From: Diplosphaera chodatii
Taxonomy: Eukaryota; Chlorophyta; Trebouxiophyceae; Prasiolales; Stichococcaceae
Assembly (NCBI GenBank): GCA_032358165.1
Contig: JAALGY010000001.1
Location: 1,364,001 to 1,428,000 of the forward strand
Length of the DNA stretch: 64,000 nucleotides
Direction of reading: 5' to 3'
Shown piece by piece: positions 44,436 to 56,600 of this stretch. The notes beneath the pieces were generated by a model. The model saw only the letters and a list, made by a program, of their open reading frames with translations. It made no database searches and was not told where the DNA came from. Each line of letters starts with the position of its first letter. The stretch's first letter is position 1. A program made the translations under genes and the position numbers.

Positions 44436-46855
44436 GAGGACTGACCAGGAGGCGCTTGCTGGGCCGGTTGTTGGTGCTCGGGCTGCTGCGGCTGCGTGTA
44501 AGGCTGCGGCATTGGGGCTGGTGCCCACCCGGGCTGCTGTGACACCGCAGGGTAGCTGACTGCTGGGTACCCAATGCCGCCGACCGGGAAGCCCATGCTG
44601 GCTGCAGACTGTGGGTCCTGATACTGCTGTGGCAGCCTGTGCGTGTGTGGCGCGTCAGTTGTGATGGAGTTGAGAGGTGGCGGCCGTGGAATGACCTGCA
44701 GCAGCCCACATGACATTGTCAAGCATGGCGACATGTCTGCCACATCACGCTTGCACCACGCCAGATGCACTCTAAGCAGAACCCCACAGCCTCCCAACGA
44801 ACAGCCTGCATGTGCCTCACCACTCTGCCCTGGTCATCCACATACTGCTGCTGCAGCTGGCTGACCACAGGCGGCACCGCGCCTGCAGCAGTCACCAGCA
44901 TGCTCGGTGCGTGCAAGTCGCCTTAACCACAGCATGATGTTGAATCGCCAGGCTTGAAAGCACAGGCTGCCGCAGTTGCACGCCAGAATGCGCACCAGAG
45001 ATGGGCGGAGGAAACATGACGCCGCTCCTGCCATAGCCGGAGCGGCCATCTGGGGGCGGCCCATAGCCGACCGGCACGCCCACGGCATGCGAGTGCGGCG
45101 GCTGCTGTTGCTGCTGCTGCTGCCAGTAGTACGCCTGCTGTGGGGTCATGTACTGCCAGGTCTGCTGCGGTTGCCCATAAAACGGTTGCCCGTAGCGCTG
45201 CTGCTGCTGCTGCATCGCTGGCGGAAAGTGCTGCTGATGCTCCTGCTGCTGCGGGTGGTTACCTGGTGGCGGGCCGAATGGCTGCTGATGCCGCCGGCGG
45301 CCGTTGAACTGCTGCGGCTGTTGTTGCTGGTAATGCGGGTTGGACTGCTGCATATACTGCTGCTGGTGCCGCACTTCCTGCTGCGGCGGTCTGTGCTGCG
45401 CTGCTGCATGCCCGGAGGCGGCAGGCTCGCTGCCTGGGGCAATGCGATCATTGCCAACTGGGCGAGCAGCGTCCATTTGTGCTGGAGGGACAGCAGAAGA
45501 GACAGAAGCAGCAGTTGCTGATGTGTCTGGCGACATGTCCGCACCATTCGTGGCAGCTACTGCTTCATTATTTGCTGGAACAGCATGCTGGCTACTACTG
45601 GATTGATGTGCTGGCGCTGCCTCTGTGCCTGCTGCCGGAGGCAGCTGAGGTGGAGGCTGGCGCTGTTGCTGCTGCACCGGCGGCGGCTGCGAGTGAGGCT
45701 GAGGCTGGTGCTGTTGCTGCTGCTGCTGGGCAGGCGGCCCAGTCTGATGCGGCTGCGCCTGGGGCACATCGACAGGCTGAGCAGCTGCTGCAACTGGCGG
45801 CACACCAGACGACGCTGCCGTCCCATCACCAGGAGGTGCCTCGGGCTGCGACTGACCACTGGGCTCTGCAGCGAGTGCAGTCGCATCGTGCTCTGTCTGT
45901 CCGCCGGCTTCCGCAGCGGCTGCTGGACTGCCGCCGTCGCCGCCATCAGCGGCGGGAGGGGCGGCCTGCGTGGCCGGCTCTGGGCCGACCGCCGGGCGCT
46001 CCGCAGGGGGCTCAGAGCGCTGTGGGCCGTCACGACTGGAGACGCTGCCCAGCCGCTGCATGGCCACGCCGGAGCCGGTGGCTGCGCTGCTGGCTGTGCT
46101 GCCTGCTGGCCCTGGCTGCTGGGTGGGCTTCCTGCAGCAAGCAGGTCATGCCCAAGTTGGGGACGACTCTTTGGCAGATTGGACTTCGAAGTGCCCGGCT
46201 CTGCCCGTAGACAGCGCCGACGCGTACACCAACACCAACACGATAGTCTGGAGGTTGGCATCACGCAGCCATTCAGGCATGTGCAAACGTGAGCGGTGCA
46301 AGCTCACCCTTGATTCGCAAGTTTTGCTGCCAAGCTTGCGCCTCCAGGAGCGCCCCATGCACTCGCAAGCGGTGGCCCCGCAAGGGATGGAGAAACCTGG
46401 CTGCCAACTGCCTGGCCATCACAAAGTTGAGGCACATTGATGTAATGCTATCAGAAAATCATCGTGTTATAGCACCCTGGGTACAGCAGCTGTTGCAAGC
46501 TTGGGTACCACTGACGTGAATGTGCTGGACAAGAGCTCAGATCCGAGGATCCACGCACCTTCGGGCTGCTGCCTGTGCTGCTGGTGGGGGCCGAGCTGGG
46601 CGGCCTGCTGCTGCTCAGCTGCGGGAACGCCTCCGGCGCCTGCCTGTCGCTGCTATTCGGCTGCGAACCCGGCCGGGACTGCTGCCGCTGCTGCTGTGCC
46701 GGGTAGGCTTGCGGGCGCCTCATCTCCCCGCGGCCGCCCTCTCGCACGTCCTGGCTGCCGTACTGCCGCCCTGGGCCGCCACCGCGGCCGCCTCTGCCGG
46801 GTCCCCGGGCTGCATACCCGCGGCCTGTGTGCATAGGCGCCTGCATGCATGTCAT
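38329..46855 (-). CDS. USP10/UBP24-type ubiquitin-specific protease with FGDF motif
   Basis: Cysteine deubiquitinase; about 19 phase-consistent exons, about 1664 residues. Exons: 46855-46559, 46118-44996, 44882-44821, 44695-43763, 43594-43361, 43227-42379, 42266-42124, 41896-41788, 41396-41234, 41140-41022, 40877-40782, 40585-40472, 40179-40006 (or 40000), 39756-39655, 39496-39407, 39161-39056, 38881-38775, 38665-38540, 38376-38329. Start is uncertain (46855 or 46846). The first 1200 residues are disordered: an RGG patch (RGPGRGGRGGGPGR), Gln/Pro runs, and FGDF at about 630 (44290-44279). Catalytic domain: Cys box GLTNPGNLCFMNATLQ (Cys about 1243), QEDAQEFLQYLLD, the USP10-like WATVGKRNKAATLRGEED, LFGSTRSAVTATSMKPSI, LLVVHMQRFAYDAA, His box NAGHYTADVKQPDGRWLRFDD, end AYLLFYSKVR. 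In animals USP10 binds G3BP and is a stress-granule regulator. The disordered arm is far longer than in animals. Confidence 0.9.
44401..44433 (-). repeat. CAG triplet run coding polyglutamine
   Basis: Eleven GCT triplets on the plus strand, read on the minus strand as a run of CAG (Gln) codons within the disordered arm of the USP10-like protein. Many shorter Gln runs lie between 42900 and 45750. Such runs are length-variable between strains. Confidence 0.9.
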
Positions 46856-47612
46856 AGCAAGCCATGTTTGGCAACACGCTGCAAGACGCCGACGAGCCAC
46901 GCACCCCCCCTTCACGGGCATGTATGATGTTGTGACGCATGTTATACTGAGCACGGCTGCTGCAGCAGGCGGTTTGTGCCATGGGAAGCCAGCTGCATGC
47001 CAGCAGTGTGAGGTTTCACCGTTTGGCCTCGGCCACCGGCTGGATGGTACTGACGCTCCTGCTGCACATCAGCGTTCTGCACGCTGGCAGTGTGCGACCG
47101 ATCGCCTGAGCTTGACATTGCTGGCACTGAAGGAGTTTCAGGCCAAATTGCCCATCATGCAACCTGCTGGCATGCTACAAAACATGTCAGTAGATGATAC
47201 TGCATTCACACTGCTTGTGCACGGATCGTCAAGCCTGTCAGTTGTGAATCCGCCACTGCGATAGACTGATACACGCTGGGTTGACGGCCTTGGTGCTGCA
47301 GGTGCGGGTGATCGATAACTGCTCTTGATACTATCGATGGTAAACCTCCCCCATGTCTGGTGCATGCATGCTGATCAGTTGCCGGTCGATTGCGGTACTG
47401 GTACACGTGCAGACTGTCTCATATTGCTCGCAGGTTCTCGACGGTGCCAACAGTGCGCGGACCCGTATCACATAGCCACAGCCATCTGGACAACCTCGAG
47501 ACAGACCAAACCTCCTACAGTACACTTGCAGCAGCCGCGGCGACTGGTACCAGCGGCTTAGGGCCTGTTCACATATGCTGCTGAGGGCTGACGGCTGAAC
47601 ACCACATTTGCC
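46856..47612. other. Divergent intergenic region; may hide a 5' exon
   Basis: Between the USP10-like start (minus) and the first supported exon of the DUF1338 gene (plus). The plant relative is about 60 residues longer at its N-terminus than my model, so one or two upstream exons (transit peptide) may lie in 47300-47600. I could not fix them. Confidence 0.4.
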
Positions 47613-49950
47613 ATGCTGCCAGGCCTCATCAGGGAGTTGACGCAGAAGTACCTGGGTGACTCTTGGCATATGAGCATGATGCATTGCCATCTAGCTGCGT
47701 GACTGCCTGCACATTGCAGCGCACATGCGGCTTACGCGTGCAAGTCACATATATGCATGATGGCAAGCCGCATTCCTGCATCACAGAGGTGCCATCGCGT
47801 GACCTCCTTGCCGGGCTGTCGATCTGCAGCTCGGTCGCCGTCGTCGGCGGCGATCACGAAGCTGATCGAAAGTCTGGCGCCGCACAAGCCGCTGGTGCAT
47901 GATCATATCGCGTTTCGCACCCTTGGGGTGGGGTCTCAGCCGTCCAGATGTCACTACAGTTTGTCTTCTGCCCGACCAGAAGCAGCCCGCAACGCCAGAC
48001 CTGTGATGCAGCCTTGCGACCTTCCACGGCCTGTACACCAGTGAACCTCGCGAGTGACTGTCACAGGCCGGCCGGTATGGGTGCGACTCGCTGTCACGCG
48101 TGTTCACGGACAACCACTATGTGCAGCGGGATGCGCTGGCCTTCCCAACGAAGAAGGTGGCCCAAGCAAAGCATGGAGTCGCACGGTGCTGAACAGCCAT
48201 GCAACTGGGTGCCAATGAAATTGCCGACGCCTCGCCTCCCCTGCTGCAGGCAAATGCCCTGTGGTATTCACCACCGCTGAGTGACCCACCACTGCCACGC
48301 CTCTTCATCTCCGAGCTGCAGGCGGGTCCTGCGATGCAGCTGTGCTATGTGCTCGCGGCAAGCAACACGCACGCATGCAGCACCACCTGCAGGGTTGCCA
48401 GCTGCTGACTACCAGGTGCTGGACTGCAGCTGACGGTGCTCATTCTAATATTGTGTTGCAGTCCGAAGCGCTATCGAAGGATGCGGAGAAGATACTGCAG
48501 CGGTATGCTGTGTCAGCTGGCAAGGCGTTCAAGCACCTTGCCGTCTGCACGATGACAGGTGCGTGCCGCAGCACGGATACCCAGCTTGTTCAACAGTTTC
48601 CAGGGATGTGCAGGACATGATGATGTTTGCACACCGAGCACGCAGTGCAGCATCTGCAAACTGCGAACATACTGCTTGATAGACTGCACTGCTGGTGGAT
48701 GCAGGGGAGCTACCATGGGAGACACCCACCCTGGAGCACTATGAGGAGCTCCAAGCAGAGTCAGAGTTTGCAGCGTGGGTGCTGGTGAATGGCTACAACC
48801 TCAGCCATGCCACAATCTCTGTACACCGCACAGGCATCAAGTAGGCTCCCAAAGACGGCAGCTGTGTGCTCCTGCAGCAACACGGCGGTTTGGCAGGAGC
48901 TGACAGTCCGCAGTGGCATTGCAATCATGGTATCATCAGCTCATTGATCACCTGCTGACACATTGCACAGGGGCGGGATTGAAGAGGTGACTCGGCAGGT
49001 TGAGGCTGCAGGGTTCCAGCTCAACGCAGCTGGCGGCCAGATAAAGGTCAGCATCATGCTGTACTGAGCCTGCAGCCTGCGGAGTGTCCAGCATAAACCA
49101 CACAGCCCACAGCGGAAGTGTTTGAACACGCATAGCATGCAATCCCACAGAATAGGTTGTGTACATCTGCAGGTCAGCCCAGACGGGGGTCTGCTGCAGA
49201 GTTCGACCATGGCCGACACACATGTCTTCCGCTTTGCTGGCGGTACGCACTCCTGCTGCTATGCAGGATCTGCATGGGTCATCACAATCTCGTTCTTGCT
49301 GTGACGCAGTGACCCAGGACATCTGCTGCCGTTCTTGCGGGTGCATTAAGTCATCATTGATCCAGGTTGAAATATATGTACACAAGATGTTGCGGTCCAG
49401 GGGAGGAGCGGGAGGTGCCGGGCGCGTACATCGAGTTTGCCGAGCGCAGGGCGCTGCCCGACTTTGCCGACGTGCCGGTGCGCCGCTGCACCTGTGGCGT
49501 GCTGCTGATGCCGTGCTGCAGAGCGCAGTACCCACGCGCCGCCAGTGCATAGCAGTGCTGCGTGATTGCTGGCAAACAAGTCCGTCGGCAAGGTCCCCAA
49601 TCGATTTCCTTTCCTTTGAAATAGGAGAGTGAGCTGGAGGAGCACCACCGGCGGGACGGCTTCGAGCAGGCGCAGGTGGGCTGACACTGTTGGGGTGGCT
49701 GCTGTTATTGTGCCGTCCCTGATCATGCGCAGTGCTACGCTGGTTTGCGAAGGCGCTGCCGCAGCCGTCACGTGACGTCGTGTCCGCAGTGGCAATGCCA
49801 GCATGATGTTGAGGCTGCCCGCTGCTGCAGGCCAACCGCATCTTTGAGAGCACCTCGCAAGACTCCAGCGCGGCTGCCAGCCTCGGCGGCACACGCGTGC
49901 TGTTTGACGACAGCGAGGACAACGTGACACAGAAGACATTTGTGCGGTGA
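47613..49950 (+). CDS. 2-oxoadipate dioxygenase/decarboxylase (DUF1338, HglS-like)
   Basis: Fe(II) enzyme converting 2-oxoadipate to 2-hydroxyglutarate in lysine breakdown; plant and bacterial HglS are the known relatives. Exons: 47613-47655, 47830-47927, 48067-48156, 48250-48321, 48462-48558, 48705-48840, 48971-49046, 49173-49242, 49401-49477, 49625-49675, 49831-49950; about 309 residues. Landmarks: VHDHIAFRTLG carries the first metal His and the substrate Arg; YGCDSLSRVFTD; ALAFPTKKANALWYSPP; PLPRLFISEL; then NLSHATISVH (second His); SPDGGLLQSSTMAD; YIEFAERRALP (metal Glu); HHRRDGFE; RIFESTSQDS. The junction after ISELQ uses either a GC donor (CAG|GCGGGT) or a GT donor 27 nt downstream. The start is tentative because the plant enzyme is longer at the N-terminus. 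Confidence 0.87.
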
Positions 49951-50630
49951 TTCTGCCGCTGTTCAGCTTGTATAGCGTAATGGCGAGCGGTATGAACATC
50001 TGGGGCTGGAGGATATCCGAGGTTCGCTCAGAACAACATCCCATCAGTATGTCCGTTTATGGCGGCATCAGTGGGCATTGCTCTCGACATCAGTTTTGCT
50101 ACATTGATTGGGGATTCTTACTCTTCGCACACTGGCGACTGCTGTGTTTTCTCCTCCTGCTACGAGTACTGTCATTTGCAAAACATGAAGCTGCCGAACT
50201 GGGTCTGAGTGCTCAGCTGCCAGCAGCGTGGCCCCGGCAGTGCTGCAGCACAGACGTGGCGGCAAAAGAATTGGTGATTCACCTGCAAACCTCAACCTCT
50301 GGTCATGAAGCAAACCTGCCCGAGCTTCTTCGCCTTTCAACAGCAGCAAGCTGCATCTATGCAGCACTCTCGTCTTCCTGCCAGTCTGCTATGCAGAGCA
50401 GTCAGTGCTGACGACCCCTGCCCTACTAGATGGATGCTGTCAGACTGTCAGAGTGCTGTCTGACAGTGGGCTGCCTGCTGCAGCCTCTGCCGTCTCAAAG
50501 GCACCGCAACTCCTAGTGCCCTCGCTTGCCCCACAGCTGCTGTTGTTCTGAACGCTGCAGCTGCCGCCGTTGCCGGCGCTGCTGCCGCCAGTCGTGTCAG
50601 AGGGCTGCCGATGCCGCTGGCCCAGCAGTC
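49951..50630. other. Convergent 3' intergenic region
   Basis: 680 bp between the stops of the DUF1338 gene (plus) and the receptor-like kinase (minus). A 68-codon minus-strand frame at 50440-50646 is Ser/Gly-rich and may be 3' UTR or an alternative last exon of the kinase. Nothing else is supported. Confidence 0.35.
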
Positions 50631-53600
50631 TCAGCTCTGCAGCCATGCATCAACGTATATGGAAGAGTGAGGACTGGTCTGAAAGCTGCAAGCAATATGT
50701 AACAAGCAGACTGGCGCTATAAGATGCTGTCTGAGGGTGCGCATCACGAAGAGGCAGGCGTCAGGAACAGCCCCTTCACCTGGCATCCGTGCCCCAATTA
50801 CAGGCGCCTCAGCCAAGGTGGAGGCTGTGGAAGCGGCGCCAACCTCATGCACCGCTGCCTGCGGGACACTGCCGTCCGCTGGCAGGGCAGGCAAGGCATC
50901 TGACAGGCCGTCTCGTCCTGTAAACGCTGCATGCTGATGGTGCTCGGCCGTGCGTGTGCCCGGGGCGAGCGGTATCTGGTGCCTGGCATCAGCTGGAGCC
51001 GTGCCGCGGGCGACCGCCGTTTGCTGGCTCTCCATGATGGTAGCTGCTGGCAGGTTGCTTTCGACATCGCAGTTGGCTGCATCAGGGGCTCCCCTGCCTG
51101 AGGCAGCGCTGTCATCTGTCGCCGCCACAGGGCCAGGCTGGGACGCACCACATTGCAGCCGCTGCCGCAGGCTGGGTGTCGTCCTGTCCGTGGCATCTGA
51201 TGCTGCGCTGATCGCCTGCACTGTGGGGATGGCATGCCGGCAGCCAGTGCCGCTGCCAGCACCAATGCTGCCGCCGTGACCGCCGTTGCCGCCGTGGCTG
51301 CCGTTGCCCCCGTTGCCGATGCCGCTGGGCAGGGCGCCGCTGCCGCGGCCGGCTGCGGCCCGCAGCCGCGCCACCTCGTGCTGCATCAGGATGTCGGTGA
51401 AGCGGACCAACTCTGTGCATGATGGTCTGTGCCGGGGATCCTGCATGGTGCATCACATAATTCATATCCAAGGTAGTACTTGCAGACCTGTGGACACCCA
51501 CGTTTTGGTGCTCAAGTCCAAGTATGAGCCTCCGGCGGCCACGCAGCTGCAGCTTGAAAGCTTGTCTACGTGGCAGCATCCAGCTGGTTGAACGCATGCT
51601 TGCCAGGGACACATAACTCAGATGAAACTGCCCCAGTGTATATCAGCCAGGGCAGAACTGCAAAACGATTAGGATTCGGGTTGTGGCCTCACCTGCTCCC
51701 AACACTTGCGGATGAGGCGGCGCAGCTGCGGCGGGGTGTCGCTGGCCACTGCCGGCCGCTCCCCATCGATTGCCACGCTCTTGATGATCTGCAGGATGCA
51801 TGTGCAGGCGAACATCGTTGCAGCAGTCTACGATGAGTTGCGTACATGCTGCACACACCAGCGATGCATCTGTGAAGTGGTTATATGCTGCAGCTTGGTC
51901 CGTAAGAGCGACAGTCAGCATCAGTTTGAGTTGTGCAGGTTGCAGGAAACGCTAGCAAGGCATGCATGCACTGCACAGGGGTGCAGCGTGTTGGCAGGCC
52001 TCGCGCTGCACACATAATGCCCTCATCGCTTTGCTGCAGTCGGGCTGTTGAGTCATAGAGCCAGGCGTGTCTCATTCAACACAGCACCTGGAAGAAGTGT
52101 TCGCTGTTGCGCCAGGGCTGCTGCCGCGTCCAGCACTCGTTCAGGATGCAACCCAGCGAGTACACATCCACCTGAACAGGCACAGGAACCAACCAGGGTA
52201 GAGAAATTGATTAAACTAGCGGTCAATTGTTCTCGATGCCACGAGATTGAAGTAGGCTCTTGCACATGTTGAGGGCCTGACACCTTCATTGCAACACAAG
52301 TGCATCAGAGCAACATGCCAATGCATATGGTCCCATCCCCGCACGCCACCTGAAGAGCAGCATCCATGCAGGACTGCTGCTATCGGTTGGCAGCACGGTG
52401 ATGGGACCAGCATCAAGGCCTGATCCAGATGCTCTTGCCATCATCAACAGCATGACTGCCCCACCTTCTCGTCGAGGTGGGAGCCGTTGAACTGCTCGGG
52501 CGCCATGTACATAGGCGTGCCGTTGTTGTTAGTCGCGCTCAGGTAGCTCTTCGTCGGGTCCTTCACCCGGCTGATGCCAAAGTCCGCCACCTATTGAGAG
52601 CGACACCCCCGCCAACTGTCTCAGATTCAGTCTCCATGCTGTACATCCAGGTTCACATGACTGGCAGGCCTGCTGGCACCCTACAGCGCTGCTACACTTA
52701 CACATGCAGATGAAGCATGATATGCAGGATTGGGTACCTTGGCACGGCCGGCGGGCCCACCCTCCAGCAGGACATTGTGCGGCTTCAGGTCGCGGTGCAC
52801 CACCGCCGGGTGCAGGTATGCCAGCCCGGCCGCCACGTCGTGAGCAATCTGCAACAGTGTGCTCTATGTCTGTACACTCGCCCATTCTCTGTCAGCATGC
52901 TGCAGCAACGCAAATTTATGTGCAGTCAAGAGTCTAACTCACACACCTGGCTCTCGTTGATGCACATGACGGTGGTACAGTGCGGAGCCACTGGTGCAGC
53001 GCCATAGTATCCATATCTGTCATAGACATGCCTGCAGGATTTGCATGTAGGTCAGGCGCCGCTTCTTGCGGTCGTGGATGCGTGCCGCCAGGGACCCACC
53101 CTCCACCAGCTCCATGATCAGGCACGCCTGCGACGGCTCCCCCAGGCAGGCGCCCAGCACCGACACCTGTGCATCACAGGACTCCACACCGTATATCAAC
53201 AACATCTCCAGCAGCTGTGTACCAGCACTCCCCTGGTGGCTATCGCACAGATGCATACTGTGTGTGTCAACCAATGATGGTGTTCAGGTGTGACATATAT
53301 GGGTGTTGGTCAGGCCTGATGCCACACTCACCAGGCGGCTGCTCTTGAAGCGGCAGGACAGCTGGATCTCCGCGATGAGGGCGGCATACTGCGCCTCTGG
53401 AGACGGCCCATCCCGAGCACGGGCGGCCAGCTGCGGCAGCTTCTTGACGGCCACCCGCCGCCCCCGCCACTGAGCCTCGAACACGTCTCCAAAGCCGCCA
53501 GTGCCCTGCACACAGTGTGTATGTAGTTCATGGACCTTCCGGAAGATAACACCCTGCTGCCCCGACGGTTTGCAACATGGGTGCGCAGGAACAACCAGAT

Positions 53601-56600
53601 GAATGTTAAATGTCCTGTCATTGTCTGCCCTGCAAGTTTTTCACTAGCCCTAGAGCACACCAAGCGGCGCCCAAGGTGCGGCTCGATCTCCTCTGCATAG
53701 TCGACGCGCAGATCGACGCCCTCCAGCGACATGCTGTGGCCCCAGCCCGGGCCGTAGGGCAGCGGCGGCATGAAGGGCGACCCCTGCACCGCATTGCAGG
53801 ATCCAGGCACTATGCCTTGACTGATTACAATGGGCTGAGGCGACAGCTTTTACAACATGTGTCGGCACAGGTCCTGTACTACATTATGGTGTGCAGTGCT
53901 ACGACTCATATTGGCATACCTCTGCAGCAATGACCTGCAAAGCTATGCCAATGTGGTCGTGCTCTGCACAGCATCAAGCGGCACCGCACATGAGTGGGTA
54001 ACAACCTACATCCCGTTTCGCCACCTCTGGCAGCTGTGCAGCAGCTGCCCCACCGTGCATCCTCGACAACCACTGGTTGTGAGGCATGGCGGCAGTGGGC
54101 TTTGAGTTTGCCATGTGCTCATGCATATGTAAGGCGTAAGGGGCGAACCATGGAGGTGGCCGCGGGCGCCTGCTGCAGCATGGGCGGCAGCTCGGAGTCG
54201 GGCATCTGCAGCGGGCCGCCCCAGGAGTGCCGCCGCACCAGCCGCCGGGCCACGCCCTCCAGCGAACCGCTGCTGCTCTGCCCCACCAGCAGTTGGCCTG
54301 TAAGTGGACAACGAGATATCATGCAACAAGGTTCTGCATGTCGCCAGGGGCAACACCTGTGGCCCTGTGAAGTTTAGTACATTTCCACGTTTTTCATGTG
54401 GCGAAGCACCCTAGGCAATGCAGCAGCTACCAAGGGATCAGTGGCTGATGGCCCACCTGCAGCTGCCTGCACTGTCTGCCCAACATTTGAGGGCGCCATG
54501 AGGAGGAAGTTGGGCGACCCGGGAACCGCAGCGCCTGGGTCGGAGACTGACGATATGCGCACCAGGGCGGGCTGCGAGGCCCACCGCCGCGCTGCCTCTC
54601 CTACGGGCCCGTAGGGCTCCAGACCCTGCGTACCCACAATGTGTACCCCGTCACCGAGCTGTGTCGGCAAGCCTTGTGCAGGTTGCTGGTCAATGCAGTT
54701 CTGCAGCCTGCCCCACCTTCCACATGCTGCTGAGTGCAAGTTGCTCACCAGACCACGGCTCAGTTTGAACATGTGATGCACATATTGATCAGTGGCACCT
54801 GCTCGCACTCGAGCCACTGGCCGCTGCCATCTGTTGCGCCGCTTGAACGACGACTCTGCAGGAGCCCTGTAGCATGTGCACAGTAGTCACGGTCTGGTGT
54901 GCTTGCCCAAACTGATGTATGTGTCTCGAGCTGATGGTGGACAGGGTGAAAGGGGCTGCACTCAGCAATGCAAGTATCAATCCTGTGCAGCCACACCATC
55001 CGATAGCAGCGCCGTTCCCCCAGTACGTGCTGATCGCTGCCGTCGCCAGTCGCTCCAGCTCAGCACCGACACCTCCTGCCCCACCAGGGACAGCCCACCC
55101 TGCAGCCAATACGCACCTGACCCTCATGGCCACAAACTGCAAGAGGTCAACAATGAAGTATGTAAAGGGACGTCCCGTCCGAGACGCACAAGTCCAGGTC
55201 AATTGAAACATGCGTCACACGTGACGCCTACCAAGGTGCTGTGCCCGCCGCTGGCAGCCACCAGCTGCCGCTTCCCGTGGTCCGACTCTGAGCCGCTGCT
55301 CCGGCGGCACGCTTCCGCGTCCTGCAGCAGCCGCACACCCCGCAGCCGGCGCCTCCGCCGCAGGCACAGGAAGACCAGTACAGCGGTGATGGCCGCCAGC
55401 GCCACCACACCGCCTGCAGAAACCCTGGACGACTGACGACTGGCATTCACTGGCATTGAAGCCACGCCATTGCATGCTGCGGAGGCAACCTGACTTTCTG
55501 CGTCGAACAGGAGCTGCCGGTGTCTGCTTGTTCCTGCTGCTAAGGTTCAGGAAGCTACTGCTCACCTACGACCGGCCCCACGATTGCCGCTGCAGATGTG
55601 CTGCTGCTACTGCCGTCTGCTGGCGCCCCGCTGGACTGCCCAGGCGCTGCAGTCTGTGCGGCTGATGCTGCAGACGAGGCTCCGGGCGGCGGCGGCAGCG
55701 CCGGTGGCGGAGCGCCTGGTGTGGACTCTGACGTAGGCCGTGCCGGCGGGAAGACAGCTGGAATGGTCGGCGACAGCCGCGCACCATCGCAGCAGTATTC
55801 CGCCATCAGCATGCAGCGCTGCGCACGCAAGACGACAGTGTGCTCCTCAGAGTTCAGGGAGGTGGCAGGCAGACACTGAGACCTGCAGCTGCCAGGGAAG
55901 ACAAAGAAATGCAGCTGTCGATTGGTATCCCAGCATGTACTGCATATACTGGCCCAGGCAGTACTCCTATATACAGCCCCCTTTGCAGGACGCTGATTGT
56001 CCCTTCTTGTTGCATATAGGCAAGACCTGCCATTGTTGCTGTCATTGAGGCAGACACCCGGCAAACCTCTACAAATCAGGCCTTTGAGCTTTGTGGGCAC
56101 CTGAATGCTGGCGTTGCCGGCACTTCCATTGCTGCTGCAGTGGATGCCAGCTGGCAATGGCTGTGACGGGGGCGGGGGGTTGCGTGACGCCTGCAGGTGT
56201 GCAAACAAGCACTCACTTGTTGTTCAATGTGCGGGCAGAATTACAGCTCCAGGCTGCAGATCCTGAAGAAAGCCTTGTCACTTGCCATGACGTCGCTGCA
56301 TGAACAGGGCACATATGGTATGCCGAACGCCTGACTCTCCACCTGCTGCTTGGGCGGGCTGCCCCAGGCTAATGCCCCATCCAAGTACGCCGGCATGCCC
56401 CAGTTGGGAACAGGCTTTCGTGGCACTGTCTGCAAGCAGGAATTGGGCATAGATGACAGAGCGGATGAGTGGTCTTGACCCTGGTTGTCGAGTGTCAGGA
56501 ACATTCAAGGATTGGATATCCCTGCTCTTGCTGATTCATGTGCTGGCATGGCGTGCCTCTGCCATTGAGACAGCCTGCCATCACCTGGGAGCCGTTGGCC

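Noticed and set aside
54789..55211. Additional juxtamembrane exon of the receptor-like kinase
   Set aside because: A 140-codon minus-strand frame exists, but exons 55413-55232 and 54625-54457 already join in phase and no conserved motif supports an extra exon.
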